DNA from: Spirochaetia bacterium | GTDB taxonomy: Bacteria > Spirochaetota > Spirochaetia > PWKH01 | Length of the DNA: 6,095 bases | Direction of reading: 5' to 3' | Assembly (NCBI GenBank): GCA_021736545.1 | Contig: JAIPFS010000094.1 | Coordinates: forward strand, 1-6,095 | Shown here: positions 1 through 5,920 of the stretch, one piece after another | Numbering within the stretch: the first letter of the stretch is position 1 | Layout of the letters: each line of letters starts with the position of its first letter | Translations under genes and position numbers: made by a program | The notes under the pieces: model-generated | Told to the model about the DNA's origin: nothing | Databases searched by the model: none | The model's input: only the letters and a program-made list of their open reading frames with translations

Positions 1-214
1 TTTTGATAGCATCCAAGCCATTCACTTTGGGCATACGTATATCAACAAAAACAAGGTCAGGTTTCAACTCTGATACGGCATGGACAAGGTCTTCACCGTC
101 GACTGCTTGGTATATAATCTCCGTCTGTACATCAGTTTCAGAACTTATCTCATTCAGCATATCCTGGATACTGAAACGGACAAGATATTCATCATCAGCT
201 ATGATACATCTCAT
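1..214 (-). CDS. Response regulator, receiver domain N-terminal part (3' end outside window)
   Basis: Only the first 71 codons are visible; the gene runs off the left edge. They form the start of a CheY-like receiver domain: a first beta strand (MRCIIADDEY) with the acidic pair D7-D8, and the phospho-acceptor D58 inside VFVDIRMPKVNG, followed by the typical MP motif. It should accept phosphate from the adjacent sensor kinase. The output domain is not visible. Partners of YesM-type kinases are usually YesN-type (AraC-like HTH) or LytTR regulators, and the DIRMPKVNGLDAI style favours YesN, but this is inference. The ATG at 214-212 lies inside the kinase gene (20-bp overlap) and has a Shine-Dalgarno GAGGTGAGG at 233-225, 10 nt upstream, which supports this start and suggests translational coupling. 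Confidence 0.93.
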   Translation of the reverse strand, partial: MRCIIADDEYLVRFSIQDMLNEISSETDVQTEIIYQAVDGEDLVHAVSELKPDLVFVDIRMPKVNGLDAIK

Positions 215-2123
215 AAAAGGTCATCCTCACCTCTGTACCTTTTCCAGGGGAACTTTTTACATTGAAAGCACCATTGGGAAAAGCGTATTTGAACCGTTTT
301 TTTACATTTCCTATACCTATGTGCTCCAATTCCTGCAGATCATCTAAATTACAGCCGACTCCATTATCTGAAATGGATATGGTAACCACCATTCTGCTGT
401 CCTCCAGCGTGTTGAAAACTTCAACCTGGATATGTCCTACCTGATTATCCATGGGTTCTATACCGTGAATTACCGCATTCTCAGCAAGGGGCTGCAGAAG
501 CAGTCTAGGGATTTTAACTTGCTCAAGACCTTCATCTATATGCAGAGAATAGGTAATCCTATCTCCAAAACGCAGTTTCTGCAGCTGAAAATAGTTCTCA
601 ACGAAAGTGAACTCTTCTGATATTGTACTTTCTGTCCTTGAATCCTGGGTATAGCGAAGCATATCCTTCAATTCAATGATAGTGGTTTCAAGATCCTGTT
701 TAGCCCCCATACGATTAAGGCCAATGATCCCATTCAGTACATTATAAATGAAATGGGGCTGTACTTGGGACTGCAGCGCCTGATACTCTGCCTCCCCTTT
801 CTTTATGAGTTCGGCATATTTCAGATGGTTATCCATAATCAAGGAGGCGAACTCAGAAAAGGTTGTCAGTCTGGTTACTCCTAAATCTGTAAAAGGGGGT
901 GCCGGTTTATGAATGCCCACAGTGAGGGTTCCCATAACACTTTTATCTATCACCAAGGGGAGCAGCATAAGGGTACTGATAAGCGGCAGGGATTCATCCA
1001 TGTCCTGTTCATCAAGCAGCAGCGGTTTTCCTTCTGAAAGCACTTTCTGTATAAGGGGAGCTAAGTTTTTTTCATAGACTCCGACCATATTGCCTTCATT
1101 AATCCGTTTTTTAACCCGAATTGTATCTATTTCACTGGGATCTGTTCCCAGAAAATGAATCAGGGAAAAATCAGCTCGAGTTTCTACAACCAAGGTAGAA
1201 GCTACGCTCTTCATGAGGTCTTCCATGCTGGTATTCTGAGAGATAGAGCGGCCGACAACACGAGTAAGCAGAAGAATGTTTTCTACGTTTTCTTTAAGAT
1301 CAATAGACAAGGCATTGAACTGATCTGCAAGTTCGCTGAATTCATCATGGCCGTGAATTTCCATTCCGTCGGAAAAATCTCCCTTGGAGACCCGTTCAAA
1401 TGCCTGCTCTACCCGTTTAATTTTCTTTATAATATCCTTGGCAGTGTAGAGGGAGATAAAAATACCCGCCAGGGCGGTAAAAACAGCTACCAAAGTATAC
1501 ATGATATAAGCTCTCCGCTGGAGCTGGTCAGCATATGCTCTGAACTCTTTGATAAAATAGTCCATGAAGCTTTCAAAACTATCTACAAAATAGTAACTGG
1601 TGTCCCGGAATTCAGCAAAAAAGGGTATATAAGCCTCATCACCAAGAATTTCGTGAAATCTGTTATCCCCTACTGAACTTACCCGTTCTGAAATCATGTT
1701 TATGGATTCTTCGAGCTCCTCCAGTCTTTCCATAGCACGATCATGCATGGTATTAGCTGTTTCATACTGATCTGTCAAATCCTGACTGCGTATATCCAGC
1801 AGCGATTCAGATTCCATAAATGCAGTAAAAGCCTCATCATAATCAAGAACTGCGCTTTTCCACTTCTTCACTGTCACATTTGCTCTTGGGGAATAGGTAT
1901 ATGACTTCAGCTGTCCGTAAATTTTCGGTACAAACAGGTCAAATACCATGTCTTTCATAAGGCTGTGCACATCACGTGAACGAACCTGCATCTCAATACC
2001 TTTCTGGATTGACTCATTTATGAGGCGGACTCTTTTCCAGGTAGCCATACCCAAACCCGCGAATACTAAGGCTCCGATACTGAAAACGACGGCGAGTAAG
2101 AATAATTTCGTTCGTATCTTCAT
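195..2123 (-). CDS. Membrane sensor histidine kinase, YesM/LytS type, with HAMP and GAF-like domains
   Basis: This 642-residue protein phosphorylates a partner regulator in response to a signal. A short cytoplasmic start leads into TM1 (about 7-28), a helical extracytoplasmic sensor of about 175 residues (30-204), TM2 (about 206-227), a HAMP linker (about 226-280), a GAF-like region (about 290-435) and a His_kinase-family core. The phospho-acceptor is H457 in QVQPHFIYNVLNG. The ATPase domain has an N box at 541-554 (LLLQPLAENAVIHG, with E548 and N549), a G1 box DNGVGC at 586-591, and G2-like GIGN (603-606) and GKGT (627-630). All catalytic motifs look intact. It overlaps the regulator by 20 bp. 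The ATG at 2123 is bounded by an in-frame stop four codons upstream and has no Shine-Dalgarno, which is odd (see the upstream entry). The ligand is unknown. Its place next to rhamnose genes suggests, but does not show, a role in sugar sensing. Confidence 0.95.
   Translation of the reverse strand: MKIRTKLFLLAVVFSIGALVFAGLGMATWKRVRLINESIQKGIEMQVRSRDVHSLMKDMVFDLFVPKIYGQLKSYTYSPRANVTVKKWKSAVLDYDEAFTAFMESESLLDIRSQDLTDQYETANTMHDRAMERLEELEESINMISERVSSVGDNRFHEILGDEAYIPFFAEFRDTSYYFVDSFESFMDYFIKEFRAYADQLQRRAYIMYTLVAVFTALAGIFISLYTAKDIIKKIKRVEQAFERVSKGDFSDGMEIHGHDEFSELADQFNALSIDLKENVENILLLTRVVGRSISQNTSMEDLMKSVASTLVVETRADFSLIHFLGTDPSEIDTIRVKKRINEGNMVGVYEKNLAPLIQKVLSEGKPLLLDEQDMDESLPLISTLMLLPLVIDKSVMGTLTVGIHKPAPPFTDLGVTRLTTFSEFASLIMDNHLKYAELIKKGEAEYQALQSQVQPHFIYNVLNGIIGLNRMGAKQDLETTIIELKDMLRYTQDSRTESTISEEFTFVENYFQLQKLRFGDRITYSLHIDEGLEQVKIPRLLLQPLAENAVIHGIEPMDNQVGHIQVEVFNTLEDSRMVVTISISDNGVGCNLDDLQELEHIGIGNVKKRFKYAFPNGAFNVKSSPGKGTEVRMTFYEMYHS
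225..233 (-). promoter_or_regulatory. Ribosome binding site of the response regulator, inside the kinase gene
   Basis: On the minus strand GAGGTGAGG lies 10 nt before the ATG at 214. It sits inside the last codons of the kinase gene, so the regulator is probably translated by re-initiation or coupled initiation. It decides the start: an ATG at 223-221 directly after this site is in the kinase frame, not the regulator frame. Confidence 0.7.
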
Positions 2124-2168
2124 TTTCTGATTCTACCATGATTTACTCTATCAGCATATGCAGCTGCA
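2124..2168 (-). promoter_or_regulatory. Candidate promoter and operator of the kinase-regulator operon
   Basis: On the minus strand a TAGAAT box (5 of 6 to TATAAT) occupies 2135-2130, exactly 6 nt before the kinase ATG. Transcription would therefore start at or near the A of the ATG. No convincing -35 hexamer is visible at 16-18 nt. Two overlapping perfect palindromes lie where a -35 would be: GCATATGC (2154-2161) and TGCAGCTGCA (2159-2168). They could be an activator or repressor site. This is pattern recognition only. Confidence 0.35.
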
Positions 2169-2177
2169 GAGAATTTT

Positions 2178-2215
2178 AAAAAGCCTGCGTGAGGCGTAAC
2201 CGCAGCACACAGGCT
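2178..2215 (-). terminator. Intrinsic terminator of the rhaA-aldolase operon
   Basis: On the minus strand, AGCCTGTGTG (2215-2206) pairs with CACGCAGGCT (2191-2182) over 10 bp with one G-T wobble. Inside it GCG pairs with CGC around a GTTA loop, after a symmetric 2-nt internal loop. Five T residues follow directly (2182-2178). It lies 17 nt beyond the aldolase stop codon and before the kinase gene, so it separates the two minus-strand units. No T tract follows on the plus strand, so it is one-directional. Confidence 0.88.
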
Positions 2216-2231
2216 GGTCAGGCTGGAATAT

Positions 2232-3401
2232 TCAGCTCTCGTCATGCACCTTGGCGCGGAATTTTTCAACCTCCCAATTCCGGATGAAATCAATCTGATC
2301 ATCCGTCATAAAGAGGGGACCGCCGAAGGACTCACTGTATACGGCAACCTTGATGGTATCATAGAAAAGAATCAGAGCAGATTCCGCCTGATGCACCGTT
2401 TTTCCGGCTCCGAAGGCGCCGGTGTTCTGAACAAGTACAAGCTTGGGGGGAACCTTCTCTTCTGCAATATAGGCATCTGCGGCGGCAGCTATCCGTTCTT
2501 CCGCTTTTTTACCCCCTTCTAATAGGTAATCCTCCGGAATCCAGAGCGGTTTGTGTCCGCTGTAGACTATATGATCCGGAGTGAATGAGGATAGAACGGG
2601 AGCGGCATGCTCTCTGCTTTTCGCAAAGCTAAGCAGCTCTTTATGGGCTCCCCCAACACAGCGATAATCGGATAAATCCGCAGACTTTGCCCGTTTCAGG
2701 CCCTGAGATATTTTCTGCTCCCGGTCACTGGCTATTACTTCCGGGGTCTGATCAGGTTCCCGCTGGATACGACTGCTGACGGTATTCATAATATCAGTGT
2801 AGAGGGAGTCTATCTCTTCCGGGCTTTCAGCACCTGCAAAAATTCCATGGTTCTGCAGAAAAATTATCCGGGGGTATACATCTGTTTGCTTTTCGTGCTC
2901 TTCAAGGGCATCCTTTACTGTTTTCGCCAGAATGTATCCCGGATTCACCAAGGGGATCCACAGAGCGCGGCTGCCGAACATATCATGTACAGCTTCCTGG
3001 CCATTTTTACCGCAGGTTACACCGTTGATCATAGCCGGATGGAGGTGGACCACAAAAGAGGAGCGTATAAGACTGTGCAGCAGGGCTTCCACACTCGGGC
3101 GGGCAGTTTCTCCTTCCGCCCGGGCATCCATCATTTCCTGAAGCACCTGCTCTTCCCGTTTTTCCTTATCCTCGGAATGAGGAGTGGTCCAGACTGCATG
3201 AAGGGCGGATAAGCGCATTTTAACGAAACCTTCCGGTCCGATAGTCCCCAGGGCATGTCCGGAGGCTTTCACGTAGAGATATTCATCATTCTTCCAAGAC
3301 GTATTTCCTCCGCCTAGCAGAACATATTCCGGATCATTGCCGTATTTCCGAGAGAGATCCTGAAGCTGCTGAACATACTGTTTCATCTCTTCTGCATTCA
3401 T
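2232..3401 (-). CDS. rhaE: Class II aldolase, rhamnulose-1-phosphate aldolase (RhaE type) without dehydrogenase domain
   Basis: This 389-residue protein resembles the aldolase half of the bifunctional RhaEW proteins, which cleave L-rhamnulose 1-phosphate to DHAP and L-lactaldehyde in the cytoplasm. Visible class II aldolase features are GGGNTS (30-35) and KASG (45-48) for phosphate binding, E105 in RPSVEALLH, the metal ligands H119 and H121 in VVHLHPAM, and a third histidine H185 in LQNHGIFAG. The C-terminal part (about 270-380) with NTGAFGAGKT and an aldehyde-region helix matches the end of the aldolase portion, but the short-chain dehydrogenase domain is absent. The protein stops at the natural domain boundary and a terminator follows, so it looks complete rather than broken. 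Its ATG overlaps the rhaA stop (ATGA), with AGGAGA about 7 nt upstream, so translation is coupled. Substrate is inferred from family and neighbour; another deoxysugar phosphate is possible. Confidence 0.88.
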   Translation of the reverse strand: MNAEEMKQYVQQLQDLSRKYGNDPEYVLLGGGNTSWKNDEYLYVKASGHALGTIGPEGFVKMRLSALHAVWTTPHSEDKEKREEQVLQEMMDARAEGETARPSVEALLHSLIRSSFVVHLHPAMINGVTCGKNGQEAVHDMFGSRALWIPLVNPGYILAKTVKDALEEHEKQTDVYPRIIFLQNHGIFAGAESPEEIDSLYTDIMNTVSSRIQREPDQTPEVIASDREQKISQGLKRAKSADLSDYRCVGGAHKELLSFAKSREHAAPVLSSFTPDHIVYSGHKPLWIPEDYLLEGGKKAEERIAAAADAYIAEEKVPPKLVLVQNTGAFGAGKTVHQAESALILFYDTIKVAVYSESFGGPLFMTDDQIDFIRNWEVEKFRAKVHDES

Positions 3402-4666
3402 GCTCTTTCTCCTAAAATCTCTTTCTCATAATTCATAATTTCTGAGATAAGGGCTTCTTCAGGGATTACATTATTTTTCAAGCAGTAATAATCCCAGACC
3501 GCACCTGCGGGCATAGTCTTCAGCTGCTCCATCAGTGCCAGCCGGCCGAAATAGTTCTGTTCTTCTTCATAGCGAACCAAGGTTTCCTGCGGTTCAAGCA
3601 GAGCCAGAAGCAATCCTTTAAGGGCAGCTCTGGCGCCGATAACCCAGGCACCTATTCTGTTCAGGGTTGCATCAAAAAAGTCGAGGCCGATGTGGATATC
3701 ATTGATTCTTCCAGAACGGATTATTTCCTGTGTCAGCTGTCTTATATCATCATTCAGGACGACTATATGATCACTGTCCCAGCGCATGGGGCGGCTGACG
3801 TGGAGCAGCAGCTCATCCTGGAACAGGAGGGTTGATGATATTTTATCCGCGATAAGCTCCGTGGGGTGAAAATGGCCCATATCCAGACAGACAAGCTTAT
3901 TACGCGATGACGCATAATTCATATAAAACTCATGAGATCCTGCAACAAAGGCCTCACTGCCGATTCCAAAAAGTTTCGTCTCCACTGCATCCTTCATATA
4001 TTCAGGATCAATATCCCGTGAGAAAGCCGTATCCAGGGATTCCATAAGGATTTTCCGGTAGCCCATTCTGTCTGCGGGATAATCCTTTAAACCGTCGGGT
4101 ACCCAGACATTATGTATAGCCGGAGAATTCATCTCCTTACCAAGGTATTCACTGATGTCCCGACAGCGTTCTGCATGGCGTATCCAGAAATTCCTGATTT
4201 CCGGGTCTTTGCTTGCCAAGGTAAATCCATCCTCTGCTTTGGGGTGAGAGAAAAAGGTCCCGTTAAAATCCAGGCCACGGGTATGCTCCTTTGCCCAGTC
4301 AGCCCAGCCGGTAAAATGCTCCGGGAGTACTTCGTCTCGGTCCACTTTTTTCCCGCCGAATTCCCCGTATACAGCATGCAGGTTGAGCCGATGCGTTGAT
4401 GGAAGCAGACTGAAGACCTTTTCCAGATCCTTCTGCAGTTCCCTTACGGATCGTGCTTTCCCTGGGTGATTCCCCGTTACCTGAATGCCTCCTCCGGATA
4501 ATTCTGCATCGGGGGTCTCGAAACCGCCCACATCATCCCCCTGCCAGCAGTGCAGGGAGATCGGAATATCCGCAAGTTTTTCCATAACCGCTTCTGTATC
4601 AACACCAATTTCACCGTACTGCTCTTTTGCAGCAGCGTATGCCTGTTCAATTCTTGCTTTACTCAT
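3398..4666 (-). CDS. rhaA: L-rhamnose isomerase
   Basis: RhaA converts L-rhamnose to L-rhamnulose in the cytoplasm, the first step of rhamnose breakdown. At 422 residues it matches the family length (E. coli RhaA is 419). The start MSKARIEQAY leads into the conserved LHCWQGDDVGGFE block (38-50). The known E. coli metal and active-site ligands E234, D267, H294, D302 and D334 all map here at a constant shift of five: E229 (VETKLFGIG), D262 (LDMGHFHPTE), H289 (LLLHVSRP), D297 (RWDSDH) and D329 (GLDFFDATLNRIGAW). No inactivating change is seen. A strong Shine-Dalgarno AGGAGGA (4678-4672) lies 5 nt before the ATG. It is first in a two-gene unit with the aldolase and is transcribed divergently from an AraC-type regulator. 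Related isomerases can act on other aldoses such as mannose or allose, but the sequence favours true RhaA. Confidence 0.97.
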   Translation of the reverse strand: MSKARIEQAYAAAKEQYGEIGVDTEAVMEKLADIPISLHCWQGDDVGGFETPDAELSGGGIQVTGNHPGKARSVRELQKDLEKVFSLLPSTHRLNLHAVYGEFGGKKVDRDEVLPEHFTGWADWAKEHTRGLDFNGTFFSHPKAEDGFTLASKDPEIRNFWIRHAERCRDISEYLGKEMNSPAIHNVWVPDGLKDYPADRMGYRKILMESLDTAFSRDIDPEYMKDAVETKLFGIGSEAFVAGSHEFYMNYASSRNKLVCLDMGHFHPTELIADKISSTLLFQDELLLHVSRPMRWDSDHIVVLNDDIRQLTQEIIRSGRINDIHIGLDFFDATLNRIGAWVIGARAALKGLLLALLEPQETLVRYEEEQNYFGRLALMEQLKTMPAGAVWDYYCLKNNVIPEEALISEIMNYEKEILGERA

Positions 4667-4677
4667 GTATGTCCTCC

Positions 4678-4705
4678 TATTACCTATTACTTATTACCTA
4701 TTACA
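4678..4705. repeat. Heptamer tandem repeat, four copies, in the rhaA leader
   Basis: Four perfectly phased 7-bp units stand head to tail on the plus strand: TATTACC, TATTACT, TATTACC, TATTACA. Only the seventh base varies. Read on the rhaA strand the array is GTAATA-rich and runs directly into the Shine-Dalgarno, so a change in copy number would alter the length of the untranslated leader next to the ribosome site. It is short and could be chance or a relic of slippage. Confidence 0.85.
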
Positions 4706-4717
4706 ATACGTAAGCTG

Positions 4718-4750
4718 TTTATAGTACTTTTTCAGTACTTTCTTTATCAT
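4718..4750 (-). promoter_or_regulatory. Candidate rhaA promoter
   Basis: Two overlapping sigma-70-like readings exist on the minus strand. One is ATGATA (4750-4745), an 18-bp spacer and TACTAT (4726-4721). The other is TAAAGA (4746-4741), a 17-bp spacer and TATAAA (4723-4718). Each matches consensus at 8 of 12 positions. Either would start transcription about 45-50 nt before the rhaA ATG, leaving the heptamer array inside the leader. A weak core is expected for a promoter that depends on an activator. Confidence 0.35.
4723..4739. repeat. Paired AGTACT motifs 11 bp apart, candidate operator
   Basis: The palindromic hexamer AGTACT occurs at 4723-4728 and 4734-4739, as part of a longer direct repeat AGTACTTT. 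The centre spacing of 11 bp places both on the same face of the helix. The pair overlaps the candidate rhaA -10 and spacer in the gap between rhaA and the AraC-type gene. A protein bound here could act on both genes. The binding partner is unknown. Confidence 0.35.
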
Positions 4751-4773
4751 ACCCCGGTTCCCGTCTGACAGCC

Positions 4774-4802
4774 TTGACGATCTTCTCTTTTTTTAGCATT
4801 AT
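4774..4802 (+). promoter_or_regulatory. Candidate promoter of the AraC-type gene, apparently leaderless
   Basis: TTGACG (4774-4779, 5 of 6 to consensus) is followed by a 17-bp spacer and CATTAT (4797-4802, 4 of 6). Transcription should start 6-8 nt after the -10 box, which is at or within a base of the ATG at 4809. There is no Shine-Dalgarno between the box and the ATG, so the mRNA may have no 5' leader. Confidence 0.5.
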
Positions 4803-4808
4803 TTTGTC

Positions 4809-5783
4809 ATGGCAGTTCACAAACTCTCATCCTTGGATTTCTTTCAGGATCCTGATCTCGGAATTGAAATAATTAAAAGAAATCCGCAAATCCCCTTTCC
4901 GCTGCATACCCATGACTTTGCGGAGCTGGTGATCATTTTATCGGGAACGGGCATTCACTTTACCCGAGGTGCTTCCTACCAGGTTCATCCCGGGGATGTT
5001 TTTCTTATTGAAAAAGGTTTTGCCCACGGCTACAAGAACCCCAAGGATCTCATTCTCTATAATATTCTCTTTGATCCCGCTCTTCTGCGGCAGAGTTTTA
5101 TCGATATTCGACAGATGCCGGGGTATCACGCCATTTTCCATATTGAGCCGAAGTATCGCCGGGAACATGAGTTCAGACATCGACTGCAGCTGCACAAACT
5201 GCAGATTGATCCTATCTGCAGCCTGGTTGAGTCTATGAGGCAGGAGCTGGAGGAGCCGAAATCGGGGCCATCGAAAGAGATGGATGCAGGCAGAGAAAAC
5301 GGAGACAGGGACGAAAGGGACAGCAGAAATAGAGATAGCAGTGACAGCAGCAGCAGAGGGGGGAACCGAGCTATGGCGTTCGCATATTTCATCCAGCTTA
5401 TTGTGACCCTCTCCCGACTCTACGAATCCAGCACACATATGGATAATCTTGTCATCAGCAGGCTTGCCAGGGTTTTTACCTATATGGAGCAGCACGTCGC
5501 TTCTGCTGTCTCTCTGGAGAAGTTGATGGACATCTCGGGTATGTCCGCCAGCACCTTGAATAGAGCATTTAAACGGGCTACACGTTTTTCTCCCATCGAA
5601 TATCACCTGCGGCTGCGAATTTCCCATGCCTGCAGACGCTTGGAAACCTCCCCGAGAAGCATAACCGAAATTGCCTATGATCTCGGATTCAGCGACAGCA
5701 ACTATTTCACCCGCCAATTCAGTAAAATTGTTGGAATTCCCCCGGGTATATACCGTAAAAACCGAAAGATACCTACCTCTTGA
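4809..5783 (+). CDS. AraC-family transcriptional regulator, RhaS/RhaR-like
   Basis: This 324-residue DNA-binding protein has an N-terminal cupin sugar-binding domain (about 15-95; H33 and H35 in PLHTHDFAELVII, then GTGIH) and a C-terminal double helix-turn-helix (about 215-317). The second helix-turn-helix carries the AraC signature IAYDLGFSDSNYFTRQFS and ends in GIPPGIYRK. The start (VHKLSSLDFF, HTHDF, GTGIHF) resembles E. coli RhaS/RhaR, so rhamnose is the likely effector and the divergent rhaA-aldolase unit the likely target; this is inference. E. coli RhaS has 278 residues. The extra length is mostly a charged, serine-rich stretch at about 150-187. The ATG at 4809 is the only plausible start: an in-frame TAG lies at 4794-4796, the next ATG would remove the cupin, and no Shine-Dalgarno precedes it. 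No terminator is evident downstream. Confidence 0.93.
   Translation: MAVHKLSSLDFFQDPDLGIEIIKRNPQIPFPLHTHDFAELVIILSGTGIHFTRGASYQVHPGDVFLIEKGFAHGYKNPKDLILYNILFDPALLRQSFIDIRQMPGYHAIFHIEPKYRREHEFRHRLQLHKLQIDPICSLVESMRQELEEPKSGPSKEMDAGRENGDRDERDSRNRDSSDSSSRGGNRAMAFAYFIQLIVTLSRLYESSTHMDNLVISRLARVFTYMEQHVASAVSLEKLMDISGMSASTLNRAFKRATRFSPIEYHLRLRISHACRRLETSPRSITEIAYDLGFSDSNYFTRQFSKIVGIPPGIYRKNRKIPTS
5256..5369 (+). other. Low-complexity insert encoded within the AraC-type gene
   Basis: Codons about 150-187 encode a run dominated by D, R, S, E, N and G (for example GDRDERDSRNRDSSDSSS). The DNA is strikingly purine-rich on the coding strand with GAC/AGC/AGA-like repeats. It falls between the helix SLVESMRQELEE and the helix AMAFAYFIQLIVTLSR, which are close together in E. 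coli RhaS. It is probably a flexible linker expanded by slippage of simple repeats. Confidence 0.75.
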
Positions 5784-5920
5784 TCTGTTTTTATGGTATT
5801 GTCTTTGTATAATCATGCTGATGGAAACTGTATGCAAAGTGCCGATCGAAGCATTCTGTGCCTTTCATGAAGGGATAAGCGGATTGCGTACTATGATCAG
5901 CTGATATGGAGGAGAATATT
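5784..5920 (+). promoter_or_regulatory. Gap before the lipoprotein gene with a perfect -10 box
   Basis: A perfect TATAAT lies at 5808-5813 with no good -35 at 16-18 bp (CTGTTT at 17 bp). It would give a leader of about 100 nt for the lipoprotein gene. A 10-bp perfect palindrome ATCAGCTGAT (5896-5905) sits just before the Shine-Dalgarno GGAGGAG (5908-5914). No hairpin with a T tract is seen after the AraC-type gene, so readthrough into the lipoprotein gene is also possible. Confidence 0.4.

Noticed and set aside
1155..1676. Open frame of 173 codons on the plus strand inside the kinase gene
   Set aside because: It is antisense to the HAMP and GAF-like part of the kinase, has no convincing ribosome site and no recognisable protein motif.
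2210..2226. Adjacent 8-bp direct repeat CAGGCTGG, one base apart
   Set aside because: Only two short copies; the first is part of the terminator stem, so it is probably incidental.
2120..2302. Open frame of 60 codons on the minus strand bridging the aldolase end and the kinase start
   Set aside because: It runs through the terminator hairpin and lies out of frame with both genes; no supporting motif.
2847..3212. Open frame of 121 codons on the plus strand inside the aldolase gene
   Set aside because: Antisense to conserved aldolase motifs, with no recognisable product.
2232..3401. Possibility that the aldolase is a frameshifted or truncated RhaEW fusion
   Set aside because: The stop falls at the domain boundary, a strong terminator follows within 20 bp, and no dehydrogenase sequence is seen in any frame before the kinase gene.
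4938..5837. Open frame of 299 codons on the minus strand opposite the AraC-type gene
   Set aside because: It is fully antisense to a gene with clear cupin and helix-turn-helix motifs, its product shows no recognisable domain, and the length is explained by the coding bias of the other strand.
5671..5904. Open frame of 77 codons on the plus strand spanning the end of the AraC-type gene and the following gap
   Set aside because: It begins inside the second helix-turn-helix in another frame and lacks a ribosome site or motif.
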